Positions 9,401 through 17,062 of a stretch of DNA of 64,000 nt are shown in pieces; within the stretch, counting starts at the first letter, position 1, and each line of letters begins with the position of its first letter. The position numbers were made by a program, and so were the translations under genes. Below the pieces are notes generated by a model that worked only from the letters and a program-made list of their open reading frames with translations, ran no database searches and was not told where the DNA came from. Source of the DNA: Sinonovacula constricta (taxonomy: Eukaryota; Mollusca; Bivalvia; Cardiida; Solecurtidae); assembly GCA_007844125.1 (NCBI GenBank), contig CM017572.1:23535879-23599878 (forward strand), given 5' to 3'.

Positions 9401-11293
9401 TTTCGACTTCCGGCGAACAAAACGATCGTGATTTCTTTAAAAGTTCCTGTTACTAAATTGAAAAAAAAATTAGAAAAGAGTAGAATTGTTTTTGACGCAA
9501 TTGTCGTAAAATATGCAATTAATCGTACAATCTATGCATATTACAAAATAACATAATTTACCAGATGAGAGAATTCAACATTGTTGGGGTCGGCAGCATA
9601 TCTGTCTACAGTGGCCGCCAGTTTTGTCCAGGCGAGTCTCTCCTGTCCGTAGATCTGTAACACACCTTGATCCGTCACGGCGATGTATTTCTCACCCGCA
9701 CCGTGCAAACTGGATGGCTGGCCGCCTAGGGATAGATGTTCGTTGGTTATTTTATTAATTGATTGGCTGACTGATTGATGGTTTGATTGATTCGTGCGTT
9801 CATAATTTATTTTTTCATTTATTCATTAATTCATATTTTCTGTAATTGCTGCACACATATTTCGCCTATTATAAAATAGGAAAAGAAACATAGACAACTA
9901 TAAATATGAGGAAAAAACATGAGTTATGTCAGATTTTCGTGTCAATTGTTCTGTTCGTCTAAACAAAATATAAGTGTGTGGACAAATTCATGTACTTCTT
10001 GACTGAATATATCTTGACTGTTTCTTTTGTGTGTGTGCGTGCGTGCGTGCATGTGAGTGTGTGTGGGTTGCCTTAAGATATTGGTATGATATGTCGTTGA
10101 AAGTATATTGATTTGAAATGGATGCAATTGCTTACCTTCAAGATAGATGGTGACGTCATCCTCGTGACGACAATCATTGCTACCAATTATAAGGGCGGCG
10201 TTATCCTTGACCACAATGCCTTTAGTACGGATAGTTATGTCCATTCCTCGTTTGAAGATTAGTCTACCGTTCCCGCTGACAGTGATAGTGTTGACGGCAA
10301 CGTCAGCGACGTTCAATAGGATGTCAGTTGTTATTTCGACGTCAGACGTTGTCTGTCATATTATAAAAAGACGTTATAGAATTATACATATGAGTCGCTG
10401 ACTTGAAACTCCTCAGCCCCTCACCGCGTGGGTTCGAGTCCCTCTTGAGGTGAGAACTTTCATGTGGGGAGGTTTTCCATCTAACCTGCGGTGCACCGGT
10501 GATTCTACCCAGTTATAAGTATGGGGTCTTTCTCCATTAATAATTAGCTAGACGTCGTCAATATGACCATAATTGTGTTGGTGCGATGTAACAAAAGCCT
10601 TAAACAAAACAAACAAGAATATTAACATGATAATTTTCAGCATTTTATCCTTTCACGTATTATTCTTTAAAAAATGGCTGGAAATTGGAACGCCTGTGAT
10701 AATTCACGAATCATCTCTCGGATGTATAACGGGGAAAATCCCGCACAAGTCGGGTGCATATGATTTCATCACAACAACAAAGATAAATATTTTATTGTCT
10801 CTACTGGAAACAGTAACTACATTTGTCTATCTAACGAGATTTGAACAGTTGATAATGAAAGCTTGTAGGAGGAAATAATTCGATACACTGCACCTATCGC
10901 TTTTTGAAGAACTTATTTTGGTGTATTCTACTTCCGGCGAACAAAACGTTAGTGATTCTATGAGTATCATTGCACCAGATACACCCAAAGGGATGATTGT
11001 CCGAGGAGTTCCGATTGAACGATTGGCTCAGAATACTAACATAGCCCAGTAGTTGCTACCTGACTGACAACTGGTACTGTCGGCAGTCGATCAGAAATTT
11101 TACAAAATAAGCGAACTTTTTTTCAATCCACTTTTAAAATTTGAACATAATAATTATGTTAAAATATATTGCAATAACATAAAACACGTACGTCATATGT
11201 TATGGTTGAAAAATCCGTGAGGCCTGGGTCCTGATCCGGGCATGTAGCTGATGATGCCCCCAGCAGGGCAAATATTGCCAAGGCAACGTACAT
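243..11293 (-). CDS. CEMIP-like (KIAA1199-like) hyaluronan-binding protein, N-terminal five exons, partial
   Basis: Gene-level entry; coding exons are 11293-11192, 10352-10136, 9725-9562, 8747-8594 and 419-243. Together they encode about 271 residues. Residues 1-16 are a signal peptide (MYVALAIFALLGASSA), then a mature start TCPDQDPG resembling the Cys-Pro-Asp-Gln start of CEMIP. Residues about 40-160 form a G8 domain, with late signature stretches VTDQGVLQIYG and LAWTKLAATV. Residues about 165-271 form an ILEI/GG domain containing FVVYKFTGTTLDSHKFFDT and ending FSLVFVKG. Junction phases are 0, 1, 0, 1 and then 1 into the missing sixth exon. In vertebrates CEMIP is a secreted protein that binds and depolymerises hyaluronan; its beta-helix region would lie left of position 1. 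Family assignment rests on remembered domain patterns. Membership of the G8/ILEI family is firm; exact orthology and substrate are inferred. The gene could also be a short G8+ILEI paralogue. Confidence 0.88.
455..560 (-). mobile_element. tRNA-like SINE head fragment
   Basis: On the minus strand a box-A-like segment (GTCGAGTGGGCTAAGGCGCT) is followed about 50 bases later by a box-B-like segment (GCTGGTCCGAATCCCG). This spacing fits a tRNA with a long variable arm and no clean cloverleaf. It is probably the head of a tRNA-derived SINE. No second copy was found in this window, so the family is unconfirmed. Confidence 0.4.
655..860 (+). repeat. Palindromic GGTACC-type repeat block, copy 1
   Basis: Repeated inverted units of the form GAATATGGTAC...GTACCATATTC, several back to back. 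The left edge reads CGGACCGTATTTGGTAC. A similar block lies at 7664-7905 in opposite orientation, with the same outer sequence facing outward. A third copy of the end motif lies near 5536-5562. It behaves like a foldback or MITE-type element. Short open frames across it come from its symmetry. Confidence 0.7.
842..1570. repeat. Degenerate ATC-rich satellite with CGATAAACATCGC spacer
   Basis: Runs of ATC/CAT triplets are interrupted several times by a spacer related to CCGATAAACATCGCCGTC (near 877, 951, 1308 and 1370). An inverted version lies near 1160-1185. This looks like a minisatellite made of a spacer plus a variable triplet run. His- or Met-rich open frames on both strands come from the triplets. 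Confidence 0.75.
1900..3147 (-). CDS. OTU-domain cysteine protease ORF of the Ginger-type transposon
   Basis: The frame has 415 codons and begins with a TTG at 3147. The first ATG is at 3123, giving MDPNPDGNCQF. The frame is also open upstream, across the end of the integrase ORF, so it was probably once, or still is, joined to it. The OTU fold is shown by DGNCQFAAISHQL (Asp14, catalytic Cys17), GTYGDNLTLIALM and FGMHYVSI (catalytic His131). Residues about 153-275 are low-complexity Gly-Asp-Asn/Ser repeats encoded by an 18-bp minisatellite. The C-terminal part contains LPLHIQVEIFKFC, which resembles an F-box start, but this is weak. OTU enzymes cleave ubiquitin or related conjugates; what this one does for the transposon is unknown. 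The catalytic residues look intact. Confidence 0.75.
   Translation of the reverse strand: MLDGVNIAMDPNPDGNCQFAAISHQLGKIGIYKDVDALRKEAVHHIVENRYFYETFVYDETFDEYVKNMSKNGTYGDNLTLIALMREYNLQCLVVSTRGLEHSSIVSADGKFDGDVGTIALGYFPEGFGMHYVSIRINQRVYKEIISRLEQSYDNGDSGDSAASGDNAASGDNAASGDNGDSGDNGDSGDTAASGDNTASGDNDDSGDNDDSGDNDASGDNGDSCDNGDSGDNGDSGDNGDSGDNGDSGDNGDSGDNGDSGDNGDSGDNGDVSVCSALKELQDMINNRRAQRRTTFPFLMLPLHIQVEIFKFCIQSNPSIQFVLAKVGKPFRDLIRSMSLQTPRIYIRPDIGLDTSNRNPVSVRFLLTRAGRNSGLISAIKEIIKGPKWANAWLRLRVSGIGWYDIIDVMYRHYR
2335..2690. repeat. 18-bp coding minisatellite inside the OTU ORF
   Basis: About 20 copies of an 18-bp unit (GTCACCGTTGTCGCCAGA on the plus strand) encode Gly-Asp-Asn-Gly-Asp-Ser hexapeptides on the minus strand. 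Because 18 is divisible by three and the unit has no stop, other frames on both strands are also open. Those plus- and minus-strand ORFs are shadows. Copies vary at the codon level (Ala, Asp or Asn replacements). Confidence 0.85.
3185..4480 (-). CDS. Gypsy/Ginger-type DDE integrase (transposase) ORF
   Basis: 431 codons. The catalytic core has Asp149 (RWQIDIINM), Asp212 (IIQCDNGLEF) and Glu248 (HPQSQGKCERSN), a D,D35E arrangement typical of retroviral-type integrases. Residues 340-385 (YKVGETVLIRYPF onward) form an SH3/chromo-like C-terminal module. The N-terminus is basic and Lys/Arg-rich. A splice-acceptor-like TTATTATATTATTTCAG directly precedes the ATG, so an upstream exon may exist and the true N-terminus may lie further upstream. 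The ORF ends in TAA at 3187-3185, where the OTU frame overlaps it. No internal stop disrupts the core. It catalyses strand transfer in its family. The association with OTU favours Ginger over Gypsy. Confidence 0.8.
   Translation of the reverse strand: MKEAIRRKRKQLGCLPRSKYNIIVRCLNGSFDVPVKKRTPEENNCLAMIRKRKDFELGDRGSLLCGGKQVLVKEDLPRFVEKMFMENKGCGARVIYNKLKVNYTGFSEQAILEILYNSKYYHEKYPRFTNKPTPKTITEEEPGKRWQIDIINMKNQSVSYKGSTYSYILQVVDVYSRYVMPKPLKTKSSREVAKALEDVLMVNLAPDIIQCDNGLEFKGPSMKLLLNKYNIKMINSRPYHPQSQGKCERSNSVIKAKILFATKSKRGFNWIEGLQDLAYAINTSFKRVLGGLTPFEAYYGRSHVFTKERHSSREIKKTIRRANKKAYRSLLKNATSPSKYKVGETVLIRYPFRKSRVPTKRYVIEGKVEKVKRNGVYIVSFQVPNKPELGFVSKSVGVENMTSLTVALEKQRKIKKTFIKTEPLRETKSQN
4900..5350. mobile_element. 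Foldback/MITE element, copy 1
   Basis: The left arm (about 4904-5040) and right arm (about 5190-5350) are inverted copies. Both carry GGTGGAAAATACACTTTCG or a close match, GCTATTAATGATTTTGTGAA and AATCTAAAA-ACTGACC. The middle (5041-5190) includes CACCAAAATTGGTATTTTTG, itself palindromic. A related element is at 6650-6957. No coding capacity; non-autonomous. It lies within intron 4. Confidence 0.75.
5351..6649. other. Intronic AT-rich sequence with repeat fragments, no gene seen
   Basis: Part of intron 4. It contains a short end motif of the GGTACC palindromic family near 5536-5562. A 50-bp segment at 6131-6181 is the reverse complement of 5071-5119. A poly-G run begins near 6234. No exon-like segment was found. 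Confidence 0.6.
6650..6957. mobile_element. Foldback/MITE element, copy 2
   Basis: This has the same arm sequence as 4900-5350: TTTTGGTGAAAATACACTTT, GAATTGTTTGGGTCAATC and ACTGACCAAAGGATATTG. An imperfect inverted arm ends near 6957 (TAGATTGACCCAAACAATGC). The middle is shorter than in copy 1. Non-coding. Confidence 0.7.
7262..7453 (-). mobile_element. tRNA-derived SINE
   Basis: Read on the minus strand, it begins CGCCGGCTAGCTCAGTCGG (box A) and has GGGTTCGATTCCCGGGCGGG (box B) 45 bases later, at tRNA spacing. An unrelated body about 120 bases long follows. The head is not a working tRNA: the acceptor arms do not pair properly and the transcript continues into the SINE body. It is in the same orientation as the host gene, in intron 4. 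Confidence 0.75.
7524..7562. repeat. GAC/GAT trinucleotide microsatellite
   Basis: Eight or so GAC units pass directly into six GAT units just upstream of the SINE head. This is a simple repeat within intron 4. Confidence 0.85.
7664..7905 (-). repeat. Palindromic GGTACC-type repeat block, copy 2 (inverted)
   Basis: A series of GAATATGGTAC / GTACCATATTC inverted units, with outer end GTACCAAATACGGTCC facing right. Together with 655-860 the two outer ends form an inverted pair about 7.2 kb apart, bracketing the Ginger ORFs and foldback elements. Confidence 0.7.
8095..8593 (-). repeat. Tandem array of exon-4 donor-site segment (about 66/92-bp units)
   Basis: On the minus strand the motif CTTGACAGTATGTAAATC recurs at about 8600 (the real exon-4 donor) and then near 8537 (GTGTGT variant), 8446, 8381 (GTATGG variant), 8315, 8248 and 8155. 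Units of about 66 bp share TAAATTTCGTTACTGAGTAT and a T-rich segment. Two longer units carry an extra insert of about 27 bp. Each unit therefore carries a copy of the exon end plus 5' splice site. The array lies immediately downstream of exon 4 in intron 4. Confidence 0.85.
8594..8747 (-). CDS. CEMIP-like exon 4 (N-terminal half of ILEI/GG domain)
   Basis: The acceptor is TGTATGTTTTGCAG, the donor CTTGACA then GTATGT. The exon is 154 bp, 51 codons plus one base. It enters in phase 0 after exon 3 and leaves in phase 1. It encodes RWNEGFVVYKFTGTTLDSH and KFFDTVRSDAIQEQKAVDAM, the first strand, variable-loop and helix pattern of ILEI domains. If the donor were skipped, translation would stop at TAA six bases after the donor GT. 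Confidence 0.88.
9100..9440. mobile_element. Dispersed non-coding repeat (CTTCCGGCGAACAAAACG family), copy 1
   Basis: It contains CTTCCGGCGAACAAAACGATCG near 9409 and ACCTCGGATAATTTTCACTTTCGGATGTAT near 9140, split here as 5' and 3' parts. Related sequence occurs at 10905-11062 and, inverted, at 26030-26215. No ORF. It is probably a MITE-like element and lies in intron 3. Confidence 0.5.
9562..9725 (-). CDS. CEMIP-like exon 3 (end of G8 domain)
   Basis: The acceptor is CATCTATCCCTAG, the donor CTG then GTAAAT. The exon is 164 bp: two bases complete the Gly codon from exon 2, followed by 54 codons, leaving in phase 0. It encodes GEKYIAVTDQGVLQIYG and RLAWTKLAATVDRYA. The pattern of a G-rich strand, LxxxG and SWTxL is the recognisable end of the G8 domain in CEMIP and TMEM2. 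Confidence 0.9.
10136..10352 (-). CDS. CEMIP-like exon 2 (first part of G8 domain)
   Basis: The acceptor is CTTTTTATAATATGACAG, the donor CTTGAAG then GTAAGC. The exon is 217 bp, entered in phase 0 and left in phase 1. It encodes EITTDILLNVADVAVNTITV, SGNGRLIFKRGMDITIRTKG and NAALIIGSNDC, the beta-strand repeats of a G8 domain with its glycines. The longer minus-strand ORF here (to 9942) simply reads past the donor into intron 2. Confidence 0.9.
10387..10617 (+). mobile_element. SINE family C, copy 1
   Basis: tRNA-like head with CTGACTTGAAACTCCTCAGC and box B GTGGGTTCGAGTCCC. The body has AGAACTTTCATGTGGGGAGG, a GGTGCACCGGTGATTCTACC segment and the tail core CAATATGACCATAATTGTGT then ATGTAACAAAA. 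Related copies lie at 49199, 58388 and 59551. It sits in intron 1, antisense to the gene. The extreme 5' end of the head is missing. Confidence 0.78.
10905..11062. mobile_element. CTTCCGGCGAACAAAACG family, copy 2
   Basis: It shares ACTTCCGGCGAACAAAACG and ATCATTGCACCAGATACA with the inverted copy at 26030-26215, and the first motif with 9409. Non-coding; in intron 1. Confidence 0.55.
11192..11293 (-). CDS. CEMIP-like exon 1 (start codon and signal peptide)
   Basis: The ATG at 11293-11291 is preceded by CCCATTTGCCAGG. The reading gives a 16-residue hydrophobic signal peptide ending in Ala-Ser-Ser-Ala, then TCPDQDPGLTDFSTITYD. The donor is GAC then GTACGTG. The exon is exactly 34 codons and ends in phase 0, matching exon 2. 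Short signal-peptide exons before the G8 domain suit a secreted protein. The start was chosen because it is the only ATG giving a signal peptide joined in frame to the G8 exon. Confidence 0.88.
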
Positions 11294-12295
11294 CCTGGCA
11301 AATGGGCGTGGTTAGGTGCGCGATTTCTTTCAATAGTGCGAGTATCTGTGTTGTTTTTCTAACAATGCGCGTGGTATTGAAATGCTCATCCAGTTCCCGA
11401 TGTGTATTTTCTGAAGAAAAATAATGTAATAAATAATGAACTAAGTTATTGTGATAGTAAATATAATATTACTATATATTTGTAAATATAGCAAGATTTT
11501 ATCTAAAAACTTCAGCTCGTCTTTTAGATAAGTACCCACTGTACATGTATGGAAAAGCCCATTTAAGAAAAATAAATGTAGAAATGCTTTGACTAAACAA
11601 ACTCATGCCGAAAAACCAAGGTCGATTAGGATTTCCAGCATCATTTGTAAGTTTAAAGACTGATAAGTCGTCAGTATATTAATTCATTTATTACTTTCCC
11701 ATTGTTGAACATACGACGCTGAAAAGTAGGCATCAAAGCAAAATAAGGCCAACGTTATTTTAAGCAGAAAGTCGTATTGTAATGTAAAATATTCCTACGA
11801 AAAATTGTTGTATTTTTTCTGCTGATTTGAAATTTTAATGTCTCAATGTGATAAACCCGACAGGTAAATTATGGTGAGCAAACTTATTTCAAATATTTCA
11901 ACAAAAACAGCCACTTGGACAAATATAAAAGGGCATTTGCCTTTGTTACAGAGGTTATCGGGATATGTTTATCAAATAAGTAAATAAACCATTTTCATCG
12001 TGGTAACAGATACTATAAATAGATAGATGTTTATTCAATACTTTATGACGACTGACCCATATGTATCACATAACTTCAAATAAATATATGATTCGTCAAT
12101 GGCATGCAGTTGACAATACACGCAACAGTAATACAGGATGATCCGGTCTAAATTTGTATCTTATTACTCAAGAATATAAGTTTCACATTGAAATAATAAT
12201 TTAACCTGTTATCAATTATAATGCACATTATTTTAATCTCATAGCTTTCATATTCCTACATACATATTTATAATTTTAACTTCATTATAGTCAAT
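11294..12295. other. Upstream region of the CEMIP-like gene, no further gene seen
   Basis: AT-rich sequence 5' of the minus-strand start codon. It should contain the 5' UTR and promoter, but no TATA or initiator arrangement can be singled out. No exon-like segment with both splice sites was found. Confidence 0.5.
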
Positions 12296-12378
12296 TCACG
12301 GTGTTAAACATCGCTGTATTCGGCACCGTGTGACCTATCAAGTGTCCGTGTGACGTAAAACCCCAAATCCAAATCCGA
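12296..12378 (+). mobile_element. SINE tail fragment (CATCAAGTGT...TAAAACCCCAAA type)
   Basis: It ends CTATCAAGTGTCCGTGTGAC followed by GTAAAACCCCAAATCC. A similar tail is at 51690-51755 (CCATCAAGTGTTGGTGTGCT then GTAAAACCCCAAAT). Only the 3' portion is present. The family was inferred from these two copies. Confidence 0.5.
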
Positions 12379-12451
12379 AATAATAATACATACAGAAATA
12401 ATAACAATAACGCCAAAAAATCGCTATTATTATTGCTATTATTAATATTAT

Positions 12452-13320
12452 TACTATCCTCACTATTGCTATTATTCTAGGATCAATTCAGTATGAACAA
12501 GTATGAAAATATACAGTGTCGATAATGTCAATAATAACCGATCAGATAAGAAGTAGAAAATACTGTCCTCACTTTTGCTATTATTCTAGAATCAATTCAG
12601 TATAAACAAGTATGAAAATATACAGTGTCGATAATGTCAATAATAACCGATCAGATAAGAAGTAGAAAATACTGTCATCACTTTTGCTATTATTCTAGAA
12701 TCAATTCAGTATAAACAAGTATGAAAATATACAGTGTCGATAATGTCAATAATAACCGATCAGATAAGAAGTAGAAAATACTGTCCTTACTTTTGCTATT
12801 ATTCTAGAATCAATTCAGTATAAACAAGTATGAAAATATACAGTGTCGATAATGTCAATAATAACCGATCAGATAAGAAGTAGAAAATACTGTCCTCACT
12901 TTTGCTATTATTCTAGAATCAATTCAGTATAAACAAGTATGAAAATATACAGTGTCGATAATGTCAATAATAACCGATCAGATAAGAAGTAGAAAATACT
13001 GTCCTTACTTTTGCTATTATTCTAGAATCAATTCAGTATAAACAAGTATGAAAATATACAGTGTCGATAATGTCAATAATAACCGATCAGATAAGAAGTA
13101 GAAAATACTGTCCTCACTTTTGCTATTATTCTAGAATCAATTCAGTATAAACAAGTATGAAAATATACAGTGTCGATAAAGTCAATAATAACCGATCAGA
13201 TAAGAAGTAGGAAATACTGTCCTCACTTTTGCTACTATTCTAGAATCAATTCAGTATGAACAAGTATGAAAATATACAGTGTCGATAATGTCAATAATAA
13301 CAGAGCAGATAAGGAGGAGA
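12452..13320. repeat. 109-bp tandem array, 8 units
   Basis: The unit start TACTGTCCTCACTTTTGCTA recurs at exactly 109-bp steps: 12452, 12561, 12670, 12779, 12888, 12997, 13106 and 13215. The body includes TCAATTCAGTATAAACAAGT and AATAATAACCGATCAGATAA. Inner units are almost identical while the first and last differ more, as expected for homogenisation by unequal exchange. Every unit carries stop codons in the frames inspected, so this is non-coding. Confidence 0.95.
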
Positions 13321-15235
13321 ATATACAAGGATTAAATGGCAGATTACTGCTATAAAGTTACTAATGAATCGTACTTATCACTTCAAGTTTGTTAATGTTT
13401 ACATCGTATTAATAATCACAAACAATATTTATAAATGACGTTCGATAACTATCAAATTGGAATTCAAGTCGGTTCCTCTGTGCTTCAAGTGAACACCGTC
13501 TCCGGATAACTGAAATATTTTGGGTGGGCAATGAGCCCAGTAAACTTAAACGTTAATAAATTATTGTCGTTTATCTCAATTACAAAATGAACTAAGTGTT
13601 GAAACATTCGAAGTTACCCAGAGAGTTGTCTGACTGTGTTTTATGTAGTCCGTAATATTTTGAAATATATGAAATATTTTGGAAATAATCAAAATTGTAA
13701 ATTATATTGTTTCTATATTGTGCCATGGAAACATACATGTTATTAACGATTAACACTTTGTACTGCGAAACAAATCAAAGTGCTGTTTGTTCTGTGTAAG
13801 TTTTACCCTATACGCAATTACACGTGGACAAACAATGGTCAAAATTATTCCGTAGTATATATACTCGAACTCTGTATTATCGACGCATCTCTATTACCGA
13901 CGTATTCCGAATAATTCAACATGCAAATTAACACAGAATGGCTTTGACCTAGATTTGTAAAAATAAGTTGATTTTATGGTACATTTTTGGTTTAGAGGTT
14001 AGTTGTCCTTTACAGATTCAAAGTTTATAAGTTGATATTGTAATGCATACACATTAAAGATAAGTCAAACAAGTACGACGATAATACAGTGGTCCATGCT
14101 AATACGTACAACGCCTATTAGACAATGCAGATTCATTTGGAACACAAGTTTCAGTAGCAATAGATAGTTTCCACATCAGTGAAAATCCATTATCTTGGCA
14201 GCCATCTTTGATGGTAACTTCAATGGATTTTTATATGAATTGTATAGAAGGGTAAATTTTATTTTCTTGTAATTTCTTCATTTGTGGTCCAAAATTTTAA
14301 AGCTATACACCATTGGAAAGCTCTGGAAATTCATGTTTTTGGAATACGATATTTTTACAATTTATAAATACACACAGAATTAATACACAGAAATAAATAA
14401 AACTATTGGTTCATACTTAAAACAAAAGTAACAGTGTATCATTTTTGGTTGTATTTCTTTAACCTTTTAAACTATCAAAAAATAGTTTTGATATTTAAAA
14501 TACTTTATAAAAGCTGTTCCACCTTTAGACACTTTCCTGTAGTCAGTGAGTGATATTCATACGCGGCATTGTTCACTCATAAATCTGCATTTCATGTTTA
14601 TCTGAATTACACAATATAATGAACTTCCAGTTTAAACAGATAACAACATTAACGTTAACATTTGAAGCATGCCTGGACACAGTTGATATATTTGTTCAGT
14701 ACACGCACTACTTCCCATGCATTATAACTGACCGCGAGTAGTCAAGGTCATGCACGGTCAATCCTGTGTGCTTCCGAAATCCAATTCTCATAACTCAGGA
14801 CGCCCAAAATGACCACCCTGACAAAAAATTACCTTGTGGTTGGGGTTACGTATCCAAGGTCTGCCTGAAGGATCCGCAGGTTAGCTGTGATCTCAAACCT
14901 CGATTACAATCTCTTATATTAACATTATGATTCCGGCGAGGATTTGTTTTATCCAAACACACTTCTACAATAACAAACGCCACCAAATGAATGGGTTGCG
15001 TTTGTATTAATCATCAATGACCACTGTTTTGTGCGCATAATGATAACCTCTGAATATGACATGTTATGAGAAGCCGAGAAGTTGAGAAGACGTGTCAAAA
15101 TGTCACATTTAAATATTTTTTGTTATAATTATATACGGATTAGTACTTAATTATTAGTATTTTCACACATTGAAGATGTTGTTGATTGGCTGTCAAAAGT
15201 GTCGAGACAATAGAAGTTCTTTGTTAAATATGCTC
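13321..15235. other. Intergenic AT-rich sequence, no established gene
   Basis: No long ORF or array. A fragment resembling the end of SINE family B (CTCCGGATAACTGAAATATT) lies near 13500. One short open segment at 14742-14930 is listed separately as a weak exon candidate. Confidence 0.5.
14742..14930 (+). other. Weak candidate exon or orphan ORF, unrecognised
   Basis: A frame open for 62 codons between TAG (14739-14741) and TGA (14928-14930), with no ATG. It contains DHPDKKLPCGWGYVSKVCLK and four cysteines in all. A possible acceptor (CATAACTCAG) and donor (CCGCAG then GTTAGC) lie within it. The minus strand also has an acceptor/donor pair around NLRILQADLGYVTPTT, so even the strand is uncertain. 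No family was recognised. Confidence 0.22.
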
Positions 15236-15552
15236 TCGTTCATCATGAATTTTGTTGCATGATGAGTTCAGGGAATTAATATTACTCAGTTTGTTTAAGC
15301 ATACATTTTAAGTGAGAAGCAATTGTAGTAATTTAATCGATCTGTAGCTTGATATTACATTTTAGTATTTTCCTCTCTAAAGAAACATTACCCTCCTCTT
15401 ATAAGAAAACATTAATGTATAAGTTATTATTCATATTGATTTTTGTTTTGCCTACATCACGTTGACAGTATGTCAGGGTTTGTTTGTTTTATGTATTAAA
15501 GACAATGTATGTATGTACAAGTCTAATGAATAAACTCTGTTCTGTTCTGTTC
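15236..15552 (+). mobile_element. Retroposon-like repeat, copy A (no satellite)
   Basis: It shares about 300 bp with 18873-22692: GTTGCATGATGAGTTCAGGG, TCGATCTGTAG-TTGATATTACA, TTTTTGTTTTGCCTACATCA and GACAGTATGTCAG. It ends ACAAGTCTAATGAATAAA followed by TCTGTTCTGTTCTG. The AATAAA signal plus a short TTCTG-repeat tail suggests a retroposed element (LINE 3' end or SINE). Between the body and tail only a short ATGTATGTATGT stretch is present, in the position filled by 3.5 kb of satellite in copy B. Confidence 0.75.
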
Positions 15553-16316
15553 ATCGTCGGAACCTCTGTTCACTCATACCGCTCAACTTCATGGTGAAAT
15601 CCGTTAAATTTAACCAGATTCACTGCTAAAGAACGCTCAAAAAGGCTGCCATTTTGAAATACTTGGAACGAATGGAGATATAACAGATTATTTCATTGGC
15701 TGAATTTCCGCGCCGTTTTGGACACGGAGCCAATCAAATGCTTCATGCATATATTCATTAGAACGATTTTCTTTCTGGCCAAATAATCCACGGTATATGT
15801 ATGTAGTGAACATGTAATATTTACCGTGGGTTACATGGATGGCTCATTGTGTAGTAAAGCTAGTGGAGAAAGTTCTTGAAAGTCAGATGTGAAAAAAGTG
15901 TTATTGCCATCACTTATTAATACTTATTACTACTCATAACTAATATTCTTCTTGTTGACATGTGTCATTTTTATATTTACGTTTCTCTATAAAATCATTT
16001 GTTTGTTAAATGCTTCTTCGTATACGGAATTTTAATTTCAATGAATTTAAACTAAGTGCATTTTCAAAACAATCATAGAATACTAGGAAATCCTTTAAAC
16101 ACGATCTAAACCGATGTTTCTTCTATAAAATTCAAATTATTTGTAGTTTTACAGTTATATATTTACGCCGTAATGTATTTAAAGTTTTTAAACATGTTAA
16201 ACGTGCTGTGAGTTTCTAAAGGAAAAATATGTTTAAACAAGTAAGTGATTCGGCATATTACAAATTGCAGAAGAACTCTTTTTTAAATGTTCACAATTAA
16301 TTGTAGCATATTTCAA
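15553..16316. other. Intergenic sequence, nothing recognised
   Basis: AT-rich sequence without ORFs, arrays or copies of the repeat families identified elsewhere in the window. Confidence 0.5.
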
Positions 16317-17062
16317 GCTGGTAGCCGATATTTCACCTCTATATTAAACATGTAACAACACCTTAACCCTGTGCTGGTGAATTTGTGCATAACTATTACT
16401 TAAATCTGTTTATACTATTACCTCAATTGTACAGGTCGTTAAATGTATCGCCTTAAATGTTCATTATTTCTAATTCTATAAATAATCACGAATGGGGATT
16501 TCAGCTAAAAATAGATACATACGTCAGAGCTGACTACCCAGATGCGGGATGTGATTTGCCGGCATTTTTGCCGATACTGTGCAGCGACATTTCTATCGTT
16601 GTAGCACAGGGGCACTTATGAGGTACCCAGGGACTGAACCCCGCCGGTCCATTATACTGACACCGACGACTCAGGCGTAATGCTGTCCCCTTAGCCCCGA
16701 GCGTTAGGAGGGAAGCCACTACTACCAACTTTAAAGTCTTTGGTTTGACCCGGCCGGGGTTTGAACCCGCGACCCCCCGATCCGTAAGCCGACGCTCTAT
16801 CAATTGAGCTATGGCGGCCGGTTTTACCCTGATGATTATGCAACATGATCTAAAAATTAACTGCTTATGTGGTTTTCTTCTTTTATAAATAGTTAACTTT
16901 GCAGCGTGGCTTGGATAGGAAATACATTTTTGTAGTGGCAAGTGGGGTGTTCTGCTTTACTTTACTTTTAACGTGGATTAATAAAATGCATTTTGCGGGA
17001 TGTTTTCAATAGCAATAATTTATTTGGTTGTATGACAGGAAAGAAAAATGGTCCGAACTGCA
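16317..17062 (+). mobile_element. TIR element family T, copy 1, with nested SINE A
   Basis: It aligns in pieces with the intact copy at 26777-27276: the 5' segment with AACATGTAACAACACCTTAA, then GGGATTTCAGCTAAAAATAG and ACGTCAGAGCTGA, then ATAGTTAACTTTGCAGCGTG, and near the end AAAAATGGTCCGAACTG. A minus-strand SINE A (16541-16821) interrupts it. Terminal inverted repeats are decayed here. Confidence 0.65.
16541..16821 (-). mobile_element. SINE family A, copy 1
   Basis: On the minus strand a tRNA-like head CGCCATAGCTCAATTGATAG (box A) with GGGTTCAAACCCCGGCC (box B) is followed by AAAGACTTTAAAGTTGGTAG, TGTGCTACAACGATAGAAAT and ACAGTATCGGCAAAAATGCC. Copies lie at 25068-25345 (minus) and 59674-59945 (plus). 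TACCC flanks both sides, and the equivalent site in the family T copy at 24367 reads TGATAACCCTG without an insert. This indicates insertion with a short target duplication. Confidence 0.85.

Noticed and set aside
9942..10316. Minus-strand 124-codon ORF as an independent gene
   Set aside because: It is exon 2 of the CEMIP-like gene read past its GTAAGC donor into intron 2.
16740..16821. tRNA gene in minus orientation
   Set aside because: Same structure recurs at 25260 and 59680 with the same non-tRNA body, so it is the head of SINE family A.
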